Shown: piece after piece, positions 43,361-54,212 of the stretch | How positions within the stretch are numbered: position 1 is the first letter of the stretch | Layout of the letters: each line of letters opens with the position of its first letter | Origin: Lacticaseibacillus suibinensis | GTDB lineage: Bacteria; Bacillota; Bacilli; Lactobacillales; Lactobacillaceae | Assembly: GCF_003946175.1 (NCBI RefSeq) | Contig: NZ_RHOK01000005.1 | Location: 1 to 64,000 of the forward strand | DNA: 64,000 nucleotides | Direction: 5' to 3' | Made by a program: the position numbers and the translations under genes | The notes under the pieces: model-generated | What the model saw: the letters and a program-made list of their open reading frames with translations, nothing else | The model's database searches: none | Told to the model about the DNA's origin: nothing

Positions 43361-43484
43361 GCAGTGTTACGCGCCACAAAGCAACGCCCAGCTTGATAAG
43401 GCGAACACCCTGTCAAACCTAAATGCGGGTTTGGCAGGGCGTCCGTCTTATCCTTTGGGCTAAAATCACTTTCTGGCGCAGCCC
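43361..43484. repeat. Family A palindromic repeat, long form (A3)
   Basis: The ends are GCAGTGTTACGCGCCACAAA and CTTTCTGGCGCAGCCC. The interior is a long imperfect palindrome centred on CCCTGTCAAACC/GGTTTGGCAGGG (43408-43439), with GATAAG/CTTATC arms outside it. Its right end is two bases from the zwf stop codon. Confidence 0.75.
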
Positions 43485-43486
43485 GC

Positions 43487-44965
43487 TTAATCTGCCATTC
43501 TCACTCTAGTTGGCTGCCAGTACCACTGGTGGCCGTCTTTGGCCAGCAGGTCAAAGGCCGCTTGGGGGCCCATGGTGCCTGCCGGATAGGTGTCAATACC
43601 AGTTTGTTTCTGCCAAGCGGCGGTAATGACGTCAACGTAATGCCAGGTCTGGGCCAGCTCCCGCCAGTGGTTGAAGTTGGTTTGATCGCCGGCCAAAGCC
43701 TCGCCAATCAAGCGTTCATAGGCTTCTGGCGCCGCAGCAATCGCCGCTGGATCATGCCGGAAGTCCAGCCGGTTTGGGGTCAAAATGTTGCCTTCGCCGA
43801 GCTGCTTGCCATTGAGTTCCAAGGTGTAGCCTTGCGACGGTTCAATGTAAATCGTCAAATGGGCATCCTGGCCTTCGCCAAACGGCGTCTTGCCGCCTTT
43901 GAAGGTCACGGTAACTTGCGTGGACTTGCGCGTCAGGCGCTTACCAGTGCGAATGAAAATCGGCACGCCAGCAAAAGCTGGCGCATCGGTCATAATCCGA
44001 CCGGCCACAAAGGTATCCGTCAGCGAGTCGCTGGCCACACCGTCTTCTGCGCGGTAGCCTTTGATTGCTTGGCCATCGATGTCAGCGGCGGTGTATTGAC
44101 CGCGGATAAAGTTAGCCGCGGCCTCTTCTTCGGTATAGCGATGCAGCTGATCGAAGGCGCGGCTTTTGACTTCATGCACGGCTTCTGAGGTCATGGCAGT
44201 CGGTTCATCCATGGTCAGATAGGCCAGCAGTTGCATCACGTGATTTTGCACCATGTCCCGTAAGGCGCCGGCGGTTTCGTAATAACCCGCGCGTTCTTCC
44301 ACGCCCACGGCCTCGGCCAAGGTGATTTGAATGTCTTTGATGTAAGCCTTATTCCACACTGTCTTGAGCAAGGGATTGCCGAACCGCAGGGCCAAAATGG
44401 CCTGTGCCATTTCCTTGCCCAGATAATGGTCGATGCGGTAAATTTGCTCCTCGGCAAAGGTGCCGGTCAAGGCATCATTGAGCTCCTTGGCGCTAGGATA
44501 ATCATGGCCAAAAGGCTTTTCGATGATCAACCGATTGAAGCCGGTCTTGGTCAGCAGGGCTTCCGACTTGAGGTGGGTGGCAATGGTGGCGAAGAACTGC
44601 GGCGCCATCGCCATGTAATACATTCGGTTGCCGCCAACGGCATATTGATCATCTAGCTTCTGGGCCAATTGCTTCAGCGTGACGTAATGCGATGAATCCG
44701 TCACGTCATGCGATTGATAGTAAAAATGGCTGGCGAACGCTTCGGCTTCGGCCTCGTTCTCTCCTTCGCTGCCTGCCACGGAATCGCGGACGACGCTGCG
44801 ATAGTAATCATCGCTCCAAGGCCGGCGCGCGGTGCCAATCACGGCGAAATGGTCCTTCAAGACGCCTTTACGGTACAATCCGAACAATGCCGGATACAGT
44901 TTCCGGTGGGCCAGATCGCCTGACCCGCCAAACATGATAATCACTGCATTGACTTCATTACTCAT
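43487..44965 (-). CDS. zwf: Glucose-6-phosphate 1-dehydrogenase
   Basis: This 492-aa enzyme oxidises glucose 6-phosphate to 6-phosphogluconolactone with NADP. The nucleotide fold has FGGSGDLAHRKLYPALF near the N-terminus, and the substrate site is RIDHYLGKE with the catalytic His/Lys. IEKPFGHD is present. It gives NADPH and pentose phosphates. The ribosome site is weak. It is monocistronic with repeat A3 following the stop. Confidence 0.95.
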   Translation of the reverse strand: MSNEVNAVIIMFGGSGDLAHRKLYPALFGLYRKGVLKDHFAVIGTARRPWSDDYYRSVVRDSVAGSEGENEAEAEAFASHFYYQSHDVTDSSHYVTLKQLAQKLDDQYAVGGNRMYYMAMAPQFFATIATHLKSEALLTKTGFNRLIIEKPFGHDYPSAKELNDALTGTFAEEQIYRIDHYLGKEMAQAILALRFGNPLLKTVWNKAYIKDIQITLAEAVGVEERAGYYETAGALRDMVQNHVMQLLAYLTMDEPTAMTSEAVHEVKSRAFDQLHRYTEEEAAANFIRGQYTAADIDGQAIKGYRAEDGVASDSLTDTFVAGRIMTDAPAFAGVPIFIRTGKRLTRKSTQVTVTFKGGKTPFGEGQDAHLTIYIEPSQGYTLELNGKQLGEGNILTPNRLDFRHDPAAIAAAPEAYERLIGEALAGDQTNFNHWRELAQTWHYVDVITAAWQKQTGIDTYPAGTMGPQAAFDLLAKDGHQWYWQPTRVRMAD

Positions 44966-44998
44966 AATCGCTTGTCACTACTTTCTGCTTTTCAGCGG

Positions 44999-45643
44999 TC
45001 ACAACTCCACGAAAATATGCTCGGCGCGCACGGCATCGACAGCAAGGTCTTTGCCGGTTTCGCGCTGGCGAATCGTGATCGTCTTATCTTCTTTTGCTAA
45101 CACTTCAAAATGGTCCTCGATATGCAGGCCCAGGCCGAAGACATAGTCAATCAAGCTAGCCTCATCGACAATGCGTTCGATATGCCCTTTGGCTCCGACT
45201 GGCACGGTGCTCAAGGTCACCCGGCTTTGGTCGAGGTAATGGCCGTCTTCATCAGGAATCACACCGCCGTGCGGGCAGTATTTGGGATTACCCAAGAACT
45301 TCGCCATGCGCTCCGCCATTTCGGCTGTAGTGGCATGCTCCAGCATTTCGGCTTCGGCGTGGACATTGTCGATGGGATAACCCAAGTCATTGGCCAAAAA
45401 GACTTCCCACAGCCGGTGATTGCGAACTAAACTAGCTGCCCGCCGCTGGCCACTGGCGGTGAGCTTGATCCCTTGATATGGCGTGTGGGTCACGTATTGC
45501 TGCTCCACCAGTTTGGTGATCATCTCACTGACACTAGCCGCAGACACTGACAGCCCAGCGACGATCTGCTTGTTGGAAATCAAAGCCGTATCGCCGCCGA
45601 GTTCAAATATCATTTTTAAGTAGTCTTCTTTATTCGGGGTCAT
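44999..45643 (-). CDS. mntR: DtxR/MntR-family metal-dependent transcriptional regulator
   Basis: This 214-aa repressor has an N-terminal winged helix (MTPNKEDYLKMIFELGGDTALISNKQIVAGLSVSAASVSEMITKL), a dimerisation domain with metal-ligand residues in AEAEMLEHATTAEMAERM and CPHGGVIP, and a C-terminal SH3-like/FeoA domain. Mn2+ or Fe2+ binding is predicted; which metal is not settled. The start is the ATG at 45643 after AAGGA. It is downstream of adhE but separated by a terminator. Confidence 0.85.
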   Translation of the reverse strand: MTPNKEDYLKMIFELGGDTALISNKQIVAGLSVSAASVSEMITKLVEQQYVTHTPYQGIKLTASGQRRAASLVRNHRLWEVFLANDLGYPIDNVHAEAEMLEHATTAEMAERMAKFLGNPKYCPHGGVIPDEDGHYLDQSRVTLSTVPVGAKGHIERIVDEASLIDYVFGLGLHIEDHFEVLAKEDKTITIRQRETGKDLAVDAVRAEHIFVEL

Positions 45644-45701
45644 AGTCATCCTTACTTTCAGTTTGTACACACACTCTCTATTATGCATGAAGTGAGCAAA
45701 A

Positions 45702-45726
45702 AAAACACGCCTGACTGGCGTGTTTT
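45702..45726 (-). terminator. Terminator of adhE
   Basis: AAAACACGCC, loop TGACT and GGCGTGTTTT; on the minus strand a T-run follows. Confidence 0.85.
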
Positions 45727-45755
45727 CCGATTAACATGACTGTTTGAAGCAGCGC

Positions 45756-48362
45756 TTATTTCACGCTGTCACTAGAGGCGGTGCCTTCGTATTCGTCGAG
45801 CACGATTTGCTTCATGTCGGCAATCAAAGGTTCAACTGGGTTGGTGACCGTGCAGTTGTCTTCGTAAGCCAATTCGGCCAAACGATCAACGCTTTCGTCA
45901 ACGGCTTGCTTCGTGATGCCTTGTTCCTTGAGGCTCATCTTGACGCCAACGCGGTTAGCCAGGTCGATGTAGGCTTGGGCAAAGGCTTCCACCAATTCAG
46001 CAGTGGTGTTGCCCTTCAGACCCAGGTAACGAGCGATTTCAGCGTAATCTTCGTCAGCGCGGAAGTAGTTGTACTTGGACCAAACGGCGCGCTTCTTCGG
46101 GGTCTTAGCATTATAGCGAACGACGTGTGGGAAGGTGATCGCAATGCAGCGCCCGTGAGGCAGGTGGAAAGTCTGGCCAAGCTTGTGAGCGATACTGTGG
46201 TTGATGCCCAGCAGCGCGTTAGCAAAGGCCATCCCGGCAATCGTGGAGGCGTCATGCATCTTCGCCTTAGCATCGAGGTCGCCTTGGTAAGAGAGTTCCA
46301 AGTTGTCGAAGGCCAACTTCAAAGCCTGCAGCGACAGACCCTTGGTGTAAGAGCTAGCCATGGTGGAAACAAAACTTTCGGTGGCATGGCAGATGACATC
46401 CAGGCCGGTATCGGCAACAACCTTCGGCGGTACAGTTTCGATGAACTGCGGATCAACCAGCGCAACATCTGGCGTCAAAGCGTAGTCAGCCAGTGGGTAC
46501 TTGATCCCCGTGTCCGAGTCGGTGATCACGGCGAATGGGGTGACTTCAGACCCAGTCCCAGAGGTCGTTGGGATGCAGACCAGCTTAGACTTAGTTGGCT
46601 TCGGGAACTTGTAAGTCCGCTTGCGGATATCCAAGAACTTCTGCTTGGCGCCGAAGAAGTCGCCATCCCCATCGTAGAACAACCAGATGCCTTTAGCCGC
46701 ATCCATGACGGACCCGCCGCCGATGGCAACAATCGCGTCTGGCTTGAAGTCCTTAGCAATCGCGGTGCCTTTGTAAACCGTGTTGCTGGAAGGATCAGGT
46801 TCAACATCCAAGAAAGTTTGGATATCGACGTTGTTGGTGCGGTTCTTCAAAACATCTTCAACGATGCGCACGTAGCCAAGTTTTTCCATGCCACGGTCGC
46901 CGACGATCAGCACCCGATCAAGGCCGTCCATCTTTTCCAAGTAGCGTACTGAGTTGCGTTCGAAGTAAATCTTCGGTGGCAGCTTGACCCATTGCATGTT
47001 GTTGCGGCGTTTTGCCAAAGTTTTGATGTTAAGCAAGTCGATCGTCCCCACATTGTGTGAAATTGAGTTACCACCGTAAGAGCCGCAGCCCAGGGTCAAG
47101 GATGGGATCATTTCGTTGTACAGATCGCCGATGCCCCCGAATGTGGATGGGCTGTTGACCAGCACGCGGCAAGCTTGCATCTTGTCGGCGTAATCCAGGG
47201 CCAAATCATCATCTGCGGTGTGGATGATAGCGGTGTGGCCCAAGCCGCCGATGTCGAGCATGGTTTCCGCCATTTCAAAGGCTTCTTCATGGCCGGAAGC
47301 TTTGAACATGGCCAAAACTGGGCTCAGTTTTTCGTGAGACAGAGGAAATTTGTCGCCCACGCCTTTGAGTTCAGCAATCAGCAGTGGCGTATCCTTTGGC
47401 ACATCGATGCCAGCCCAGTTGGCAATTTGCCAAGCGCTTTGGCCAACGATCCGCGGGTTAACCGCCATCTTGTCGGTGTTGATCACGGTTTCGGTGAGCT
47501 TCTTGATGTCTTTTTGCTTAACGAAGTAGGCGCCTTGCGCGGTGAATTCTTTCTTCACGTCGTCGTAAATCGCGGCGTCAACCACGGCGCCTTGTTCAGA
47601 CGCGCAGACCATGCCGTTATCAAAGCTCTTGGAAAGCACGATGTCGTTAACCGCCTGCTTGATGTTAGCGGTGGCTTCGATGTAAGCTGGCGCATTCCCG
47701 GCCCCAACGCCCAGCGCTGGCTTACCTGAGGAATAAGCGGATTTGACCATGCCAGGGCCACCAGTAGCCAAAATCGTGGCGATGCCTGGGTGATGCATCA
47801 AGGCTTGGCAAGCTTCAATGCTTGGGATAGCGATGAACTGCAAGGCACCATCGGGCAGGCCAACCTTCTTGGCTTCGTCGCGGATCACTTCCAAGGCCCG
47901 GGCAGATGATTTCTGTGCGCCTGGGTGGAAGGAGAAGATGATCGGGTTCCGGGTCTTAATCGCAATTTCGGATTTGAACATGACCGTGGAAGTTGGGTTT
48001 GTGACAGGTGTTACCCCAGCAATGACCCCGATTGGTTCCGCAATCTGGACAATGTTCTTTTGCTTGTCTTCTGAAATCACACCCACCGTCTTGTCATCCT
48101 TGATGGAGTGCCAGATCTCTTCAGTGGCAAACATGTTCTTGATGGCTTTATCTTCATAAACGCCGCGGCCGGTTTCCTCAACCGCCATCTTGGCCAATTC
48201 CATATGATGATCAAGACCGGCAATCGCCATGCGGTGCACGATTTGGTCGATCTTCTCCTGGTCATAAGTCTTCAGCACTTTGAGCGCTTCCTGAGCATTG
48301 GCAACGAGTTGGTCAATATTCGCTTCAATGTCGGTTTGGGTTTCCGGTTTGTCTTTCAGCAT
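45756..48362 (-). CDS. adhE: Bifunctional acetaldehyde-CoA / alcohol dehydrogenase AdhE
   Basis: This 868-aa enzyme reduces acetyl-CoA through acetaldehyde to ethanol with two NADH. The N-terminal aldehyde dehydrogenase half carries the catalytic Cys253 in GMVCASEQGAVV. The C-terminal iron alcohol dehydrogenase half has GGGSVMDAAKG and the iron-binding histidines in LLGINHSIAHKLGQTFHLPHG. GGAGGG precedes the ATG. The control region has three Rex-like palindromes around a strong promoter, which fits regulation by the NADH/NAD ratio. Confidence 0.96.
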   Translation of the reverse strand: MLKDKPETQTDIEANIDQLVANAQEALKVLKTYDQEKIDQIVHRMAIAGLDHHMELAKMAVEETGRGVYEDKAIKNMFATEEIWHSIKDDKTVGVISEDKQKNIVQIAEPIGVIAGVTPVTNPTSTVMFKSEIAIKTRNPIIFSFHPGAQKSSARALEVIRDEAKKVGLPDGALQFIAIPSIEACQALMHHPGIATILATGGPGMVKSAYSSGKPALGVGAGNAPAYIEATANIKQAVNDIVLSKSFDNGMVCASEQGAVVDAAIYDDVKKEFTAQGAYFVKQKDIKKLTETVINTDKMAVNPRIVGQSAWQIANWAGIDVPKDTPLLIAELKGVGDKFPLSHEKLSPVLAMFKASGHEEAFEMAETMLDIGGLGHTAIIHTADDDLALDYADKMQACRVLVNSPSTFGGIGDLYNEMIPSLTLGCGSYGGNSISHNVGTIDLLNIKTLAKRRNNMQWVKLPPKIYFERNSVRYLEKMDGLDRVLIVGDRGMEKLGYVRIVEDVLKNRTNNVDIQTFLDVEPDPSSNTVYKGTAIAKDFKPDAIVAIGGGSVMDAAKGIWLFYDGDGDFFGAKQKFLDIRKRTYKFPKPTKSKLVCIPTTSGTGSEVTPFAVITDSDTGIKYPLADYALTPDVALVDPQFIETVPPKVVADTGLDVICHATESFVSTMASSYTKGLSLQALKLAFDNLELSYQGDLDAKAKMHDASTIAGMAFANALLGINHSIAHKLGQTFHLPHGRCIAITFPHVVRYNAKTPKKRAVWSKYNYFRADEDYAEIARYLGLKGNTTAELVEAFAQAYIDLANRVGVKMSLKEQGITKQAVDESVDRLAELAYEDNCTVTNPVEPLIADMKQIVLDEYEGTASSDSVK

Positions 48363-48393
48363 TGATATCCCTCCACAAGATAGGCTTCAATTT

Positions 48394-48411
48394 TTGTTAA
48401 CCATTTCACAA
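48394..48411 (-). promoter_or_regulatory. Rex operator downstream of the adhE -10
   Basis: TTGTGAAATGGTTAACAA on the minus strand matches the Rex pattern TTGTGAAnnnnTTCACAA with one mismatch in the right arm. It covers the region just after the transcription start. Confidence 0.7.
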
Positions 48412-48416
48412 ACAAT

Positions 48417-48445
48417 AATATACCCGATGATTGTGAATTTGTAAA
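48417..48445 (-). promoter_or_regulatory. adhE promoter
   Basis: TTTACA (48440-48445), 17 bp, TATATT (48417-48422), each 5 of 6 to consensus. The start of adhE is about 55 bp downstream. Confidence 0.75.
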
Positions 48446-48448
48446 CAA
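48431..48448 (-). promoter_or_regulatory. Rex-like operator over the adhE -35
   Basis: TTGTGAATTTGTAAACAA on the plus strand; the left arm is perfect and the right arm has two mismatches. It covers the -35 hexamer. Confidence 0.5.
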
Positions 48449-48452
48449 GTTT

Positions 48453-48470
48453 CGGTGAAATTTTTCACGA
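48453..48470 (-). promoter_or_regulatory. Rex-like palindrome upstream of the adhE -35
   Basis: The core GTGAAATTTTTCAC has perfect arms (GTGAAA/TTTCAC) and is identical to the Rex core. Only the outermost bases differ from TTGTGAA..TTCACAA. The remaining 48471-48685 stretch has no gene that I can support. Confidence 0.6.
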
Positions 48471-48687
48471 AAAATCTTGAAGGTGACAAAAAGACTGATA
48501 TCAAGGCGTTCTCGGTTAAAAATATTTCGTTATCAAGTGAGCGTAACCGTGTTCATTTCGACCTTTAACGGCTTCTCGATTCACCCCTGCGCATGGCTTC
48601 ATCCCCGCCCCTAGCGCGATGAGCGTCAAATCGTCAATTAGCCTGGTGAGCTCATGTGACCCGATGAACAATTTAATTAAGCCCACG

Positions 48688-48728
48688 AAAAAAGCTCCCA
48701 GTGAGCGGTGGCCGCTCAACTGGAAGCT
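48688..48728 (-). terminator. Terminator of yajC
   Basis: On the minus strand AGCTTCCAGTTGAGCGG and CCGCTCACTGGGAGCT form a long stem followed by TTTTTT. Confidence 0.85.
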
Positions 48729-48740
48729 AGAGGTTGGTGC

Positions 48741-49154
48741 TTATTTGCTCTCGGAATCGTCCTGCTTGTCGCTGTCAGCAGGGGTATCCTCGCTGGCCGC
48801 TTCGCTATCAGCGTTGTCACTGCCAGCATCGCTGCTGGTGACATCATCGCTGCTTGGTTCGCTGTATGGCTTGTCCTCAACTGGGGCAGCCGCTGGCGTC
48901 ACTGTGCGAATGGCAGACAAGCTGAAGGTCAGAAAAACGCCGTCCAGGTCCAAATCAACGGTGTTGCCGGCGCGATCGATGGAATCAATCACCCCATGCA
49001 AGCCGCCGATGGTAACAATTTTGTCGCCTTTCTTCAGGCCCTTCAGCATTTCCATGCGTTGTTGTTGCTGCTTCTTCTGGGGGCGCATCATGCCGAAGTA
49101 CATGACCCCGAACATCAGCACCAATAAAATGATCATTGAAAATCCACTACTCAA
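48741..49154 (-). CDS. yajC: Preprotein translocase subunit YajC
   Basis: This 137-aa protein has one membrane helix (about 6-24, FSMIILLVLMFGVMYFGMM), then the YajC core RPQKKQQQQRMEMLKGLKKGDKIVTIGGLHGVI and a beta domain. An unusually long Asp/Ser-rich tail (about 95-137) follows. It works with SecDF in Sec export. The start is probably TTG, with GAGG about nine bases upstream. It follows tgt by 67 bp, the usual order. Confidence 0.92.
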   Translation of the reverse strand: MSSGFSMIILLVLMFGVMYFGMMRPQKKQQQQRMEMLKGLKKGDKIVTIGGLHGVIDSIDRAGNTVDLDLDGVFLTFSLSAIRTVTPAAAPVEDKPYSEPSSDDVTSSDAGSDNADSEAASEDTPADSDKQDDSESK

Positions 49155-49220
49155 AATGAATTACCTCGTTTTCTTATTTGTTCAGTAACACTGTACCAAA
49201 GAATCACCGCAATCGCTAGA

Positions 49221-50723
<1,503 letters not shown>

Positions 50724-51758
50724 TTATTTGTGAATATACATAGCATCGCCAAAGCTGAAGAAGCGGTACTTTTCTTCAATCGCGTGGTGGTAGGCGTTCA
50801 GGATGTTTTCGCGACCGGTGAAGGCGGCGACGAGCATGACCAGCGTGGACTTTGGCAGGTGGAAGTTGGTGATGAAGGCATCAACCAAGCGCCACTGGTA
50901 GCCGGGCTTGATGAAGATATCGGTCCAGCCGGAGTCAGGTTTGATCTGACCGTCAAACTTGGTGCCGATCGTTTCCAAGGTGCGAATCGAGGTGGTGCCG
51001 GTGGCGATGATGCGGCCGCCATTGGCTTTGACTTCGTTCAGCGTGTCCGCGGCTTCCTGAGAGAAGCGGTAGAATTCACTGTGCATCTTGTGGTCTTCAA
51101 TGTTATCAACCGAAACAGGGCGGAAGGTGCCCAAGCCGACATGGAGCGTCAGGTAAACGAGCTTCACGCCTTTGTCTTTGACCTTTTGCAACAGTTCTGG
51201 AGTCCAGTGTAGGCCGGCGGTTGGCGCGGCAGCCGAGCCCATTTCCTTGGCGTAAACGGTTTGGTACATCTCAGGGTCATCGAGCTTAGCCTTGATGTAT
51301 GGCGGCAGCGGGGTTTCGCCAAGCTGATCCAGAATCTCCATGAAAATGCCGTCGTAATGGAACTCGATAATGCGACCGCCGTGATCCAGTTCTTCCTTCA
51401 CGGTGGCCTTCAACAAGCCATCCCCAAAGTCGATTTCGGTGCCGACCGGCGCTTTTTTGGCTGGCTTCATCAAGGTTTCCCATTGGTCGCCTTCTGTGTT
51501 GTGCAGCAGGAGCACTTCCATGTGAGCGCCGGTGTCTTTTTTCACGCCGTACAGCCGCGCTGGCATCACTCGGGTGTCGTTCATGACGACCGCGTCGCCG
51601 GGGTTCAGGTAATCCAGAATGTCGTAAAAATGCTTATCCTCATAAGCGCCAGTTTCCGCGTTCAACACCAGCAGGCGGCTGGCGTCACGTTCCTTCAGCG
51701 GCGTCTGGGCAATCAATTCATGAGGCAAATCATAGTCAAAGTCTTCGGTAGTGAGCAT
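50724..51758 (-). CDS. queA: S-adenosylmethionine:tRNA ribosyltransferase-isomerase
   Basis: This 344-aa enzyme makes epoxyqueuosine from preQ1-tRNA using the ribosyl part of SAM. It opens [27 protein letters not shown] and has the [13 protein letters not shown] and [10 protein letters not shown] blocks typical of the family. Together with tgt it supplies queuosine. GGAAGGATAAC leads to the ATG. It overlaps no neighbour; ruvB ends 18 bp upstream. The B2 repeat follows its stop. Confidence 0.95.
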   Translation of the reverse strand: MLTTEDFDYDLPHELIAQTPLKERDASRLLVLNAETGAYEDKHFYDILDYLNPGDAVVMNDTRVMPARLYGVKKDTGAHMEVLLLHNTEGDQWETLMKPAKKAPVGTEIDFGDGLLKATVKEELDHGGRIIEFHYDGIFMEILDQLGETPLPPYIKAKLDDPEMYQTVYAKEMGSAAAPTAGLHWTPELLQKVKDKGVKLVYLTLHVGLGTFRPVSVDNIEDHKMHSEFYRFSQEAADTLNEVKANGGRIIATGTTSIRTLETIGTKFDGQIKPDSGWTDIFIKPGYQWRLVDAFITNFHLPKSTLVMLVAAFTGRENILNAYHHAIEEKYRFFSFGDAMYIHK

Positions 51759-51775
51759 GTTATCCTTCCAATCAT

Positions 51776-52774
51776 TTAATGGGTAAAGGGAATGTGCAAA
51801 TGGTCATAACCCGCCGGCGTCACCATGCGGCCACGCGGCGTGCGCTTGAGAAAACCAATTTGCAGGAGATAGGGTTCATACATTTCTTCGATGGTTGCTG
51901 TTTCCTCGCCGATGTTCGCAGCGATGGTGTTCAGCCCCACTGGTCCGCCATCATAATCGCGAATCATCATGCCAAGCAGCTTGCGGTCGATGGCATCCAA
52001 ACCGCGGTCATCCACTTGTAACTGAGCCAAAGCGTGATCCACCAAGGCAACATCCAAGTCGGAGTCCGCCACATCGGCAAAATCGCGAATGCGCCGCAAC
52101 AAGCGGTTGGCAATCCGCGGGGTGCCTCGTGAGCGGCGCGCCACTTCCAGCGCGGCGCTGTCAGGCACCGCCATATTGAAAATCGAAGCCGAGCGCAGCA
52201 CGATTTGCTTCAGCTCATCTTCGTTGTAATACTGCATGTGTTCCGTGATCCCGAAGCGGTCGCGCAGCGGCGCCGACAGCATTCCAGCTCGGGTCGTGGC
52301 ACCGATCAGCGTAAACGGCGGCAAGGGAAAATGCACCGGATGCGCGGTTGGGCCTTCACCCACTACGATATCGATGTAAAAGTCTTCCATCGCTGAGTAC
52401 AGCATTTCTTCGACGATTTTCGGTAAGCGGTGAATTTCATCCACGAACAGGACATCGCCTGGTTGCAGCTCATTCAGCATCGCCACCAAATCGCCCGGCT
52501 TTTCAATCGCCGGCCCCGAGGTGGTGCGAATGTGCACGCCCAGTTCGTTGGCAATCACTAAAGCCAGCGTGGTTTTCCCTAAACCAGGCGGGCCATAAAG
52601 CAGCACATGGTCCATGGCTTCTTCGCGCTTCAACGCCGCTTGAATATAGACGGTGAGCTGGGACTTCACCGCCGTTTGGCCGATGTAGTCGGCTAACTGA
52701 TGCGGCCGCAGACTCAGCTCAATGGCGTCGTCATCCGGCTCAGCGTCCTTTGATACGATTCGCTCGTCTGCCAC
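51776..52774 (-). CDS. ruvB: Holliday junction branch migration helicase RuvB
   Basis: This 332-aa AAA+ motor drives branch migration. The Walker A is [11 protein letters not shown], Walker [10 protein letters not shown], sensor 1 ATTRAGML, followed by a C-terminal winged helix ending GYDHLHIPF. The start is GTG after AGGAGG. ruvA is 10 bp upstream and queA 18 bp downstream, so ruvA-ruvB-queA is one operon. Confidence 0.96.
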   Translation of the reverse strand: MADERIVSKDAEPDDDAIELSLRPHQLADYIGQTAVKSQLTVYIQAALKREEAMDHVLLYGPPGLGKTTLALVIANELGVHIRTTSGPAIEKPGDLVAMLNELQPGDVLFVDEIHRLPKIVEEMLYSAMEDFYIDIVVGEGPTAHPVHFPLPPFTLIGATTRAGMLSAPLRDRFGITEHMQYYNEDELKQIVLRSASIFNMAVPDSAALEVARRSRGTPRIANRLLRRIRDFADVADSDLDVALVDHALAQLQVDDRGLDAIDRKLLGMMIRDYDGGPVGLNTIAANIGEETATIEEMYEPYLLQIGFLKRTPRGRMVTPAGYDHLHIPFTH

Positions 52775-52784
52775 AACAATCCTC

Positions 52785-53363
52785 CTAGCTCAATAATTGT
52801 AACCCGCGGCGCAAATACTCATCCGTCGTCGTCGCCCCACTGGCGGTTAACGGCTTTTCTAACTTCGCCACCGCTTTGTCTGGATAGCCCAGAGCCACCA
52901 AGGCGGCCATCGCGTCCGCTAAGGCCGGGTCGACGTTTGCCATTGCCGGCGTCGGGTCGGCCTCTGGCGTCAGGTGCAGCTTGCCTTTCAGGTCCAAAAT
53001 AATCTGCTGCGCGGTTTTTTTGCCAATACCAGGGAACTTCGTCAAAAAGCCCACGTCTCCGCTAGCCACGGCCTGCGCCAAGCCGGTGGTGTCGGCATTG
53101 GCCAAAATCGCCAGCGCGGACTTCGGCCCAATCCCGGTCACCGTCAGCAGCTGGTTAAAGGTTTGCTTGGCCGCTTGATTTTCAAAGCCGTACAAGGCCT
53201 GGTCGTTGTCGCGGATAATGTGCTGCACATAGATTTTGGCTTGCTGGCCAATCGTGTAAGCATAAGGGTTGCCCATCAGCAGGCGATAGCCCACGCCTTG
53301 CACATCCAGCACCACATAGCCTGGCGCGACATCAGCGACGGTGCCATTCAAGTATTCGTACAT
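52785..53363 (-). CDS. ruvA: Holliday junction DNA-binding protein RuvA
   Basis: This 192-aa subunit binds the junction and loads RuvB. Domain I is [28 protein letters not shown]. Domain II has two helix-hairpin-helix motifs, [14 protein letters not shown] and [22 protein letters not shown] flexible link leads to domain III at about 145-192. The ATG at 53363 follows AGAGGG; an earlier in-frame ATG lacks a site. Confidence 0.95.
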   Translation of the reverse strand: MYEYLNGTVADVAPGYVVLDVQGVGYRLLMGNPYAYTIGQQAKIYVQHIIRDNDQALYGFENQAAKQTFNQLLTVTGIGPKSALAILANADTTGLAQAVASGDVGFLTKFPGIGKKTAQQIILDLKGKLHLTPEADPTPAMANVDPALADAMAALVALGYPDKAVAKLEKPLTASGATTTDEYLRRGLQLLS

Positions 53364-53559
53364 AGTGCCCTCTCTTTTCAGTACATATGTTTGCAACCCA
53401 GTTTACCATAAAAGCCGGCTTTCGCCCATGCACGCTAAGCCTGTTTTACCGGCGTTCTACGACTTAAGCCCGAGCGCCAAGTGACGAAACTGTTCGCGCG
53501 CAGTGCTAGGCAGCACTGCTTCAAGCTGATAAAATTATCCTCGAAAGAAGGTGACGCTT

Positions 53560-54156
53560 TTGAGCGAAACGACCTCACGCCGGCTGATCAACATTACCGC
53601 CTTGTTGAGCCTGCTGGCAATCATTGCCGTGACGATCTACTGGTATCGCATCGGGGTCTTCAAAAACCTCAGCAACCTCCAGAATTACCTCAACGGCACT
53701 GGTTTTGTTGGGCCATTGATTTTCATTGCCATTCAAATCGTTCAAGTCGTCATCCCCATCATTCCCGGCGGCGTTAGCACCGCAGCGGGGGTGCTCCTGT
53801 TCGGCCCCTGGCAAGGCTTTTTATATAACTACATTGGTATCTGTATCGGCTCGTTCATCAACTTCTTCTTGGCCCGCCGCTATGGCAAACCTTTCATTCT
53901 CCATATCGTGCCGGAAAAAGTCTTTGAAAAATACATGGCCTACGCCAAGAACCAACAGAAGTTCGACATGTTCTTCGCCGTCGCCATCATCGCGCCGATT
54001 GCACCCGACGATGTGCTGTGTCTGATTGCCGGCCTGACCCATATGAAAACCCGGATGTTCGCTTGGATCATCATTCTGGGCAAACCCATTACGATTGCGG
54101 CTTACAGCTGGGCGTTGATTTTCGGCGCGCATTGGCTCCTACGCTTGTTCGGGTAA
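53560..54156 (+). CDS. TVP38/TMEM64 family membrane protein (VTT domain)
   Basis: This 198-aa protein has about five membrane segments and the VTT (SNARE-associated/DedA superfamily) domain, GGVSTAAGVLLFGPWQGFLYNYIGICIGSFINFFLARRYGKPF, followed by FFAVAIIAPIAPDDVLCLIAGLTHM. It is a distant relative of the DedA proteins. Its substrate is unknown. TTG 53560 is used because AGAAGG lies eight bases upstream; the GTG at 53551 overlaps that site. It is monocistronic. Confidence 0.85.
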   Translation: MSETTSRRLINITALLSLLAIIAVTIYWYRIGVFKNLSNLQNYLNGTGFVGPLIFIAIQIVQVVIPIIPGGVSTAAGVLLFGPWQGFLYNYIGICIGSFINFFLARRYGKPFILHIVPEKVFEKYMAYAKNQQKFDMFFAVAIIAPIAPDDVLCLIAGLTHMKTRMFAWIIILGKPITIAAYSWALIFGAHWLLRLFG

Positions 54157-54170
54157 CTGAAGCCAAAATG

Positions 54171-54210
54171 AAAGAGGCAGTGCTTGCGTTCATGCAAGCA
54201 CTGCCTCTTT
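54171..54210. terminator. Bidirectional terminator between TVP38 and the LPXTG gene
   Basis: AAAGAGGCAGTGCTTGC with a six-base loop and its full complement form a 17-bp stem between convergent genes. Confidence 0.9.
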
Positions 54211-54212
54211 GT

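Noticed and set aside
42190-43422. 410-codon open frame on the plus strand opposite dinB
   Set aside because: An antisense shadow without a start site; dinB motifs are complete on the minus strand.
45744-46952. 402-codon open frame opposite adhE
   Set aside because: An antisense shadow of the alcohol dehydrogenase half of adhE.
48516-48719. 67-codon minus-strand frame between yajC and adhE
   Set aside because: It overlaps the yajC terminator and lacks a ribosome site.
53496-53522. GCAGTGCT/AGCACTGC hairpin before the TVP38 gene considered as a terminator
   Set aside because: No T-run follows and no gene on the plus strand ends just upstream; ruvA points the other way.
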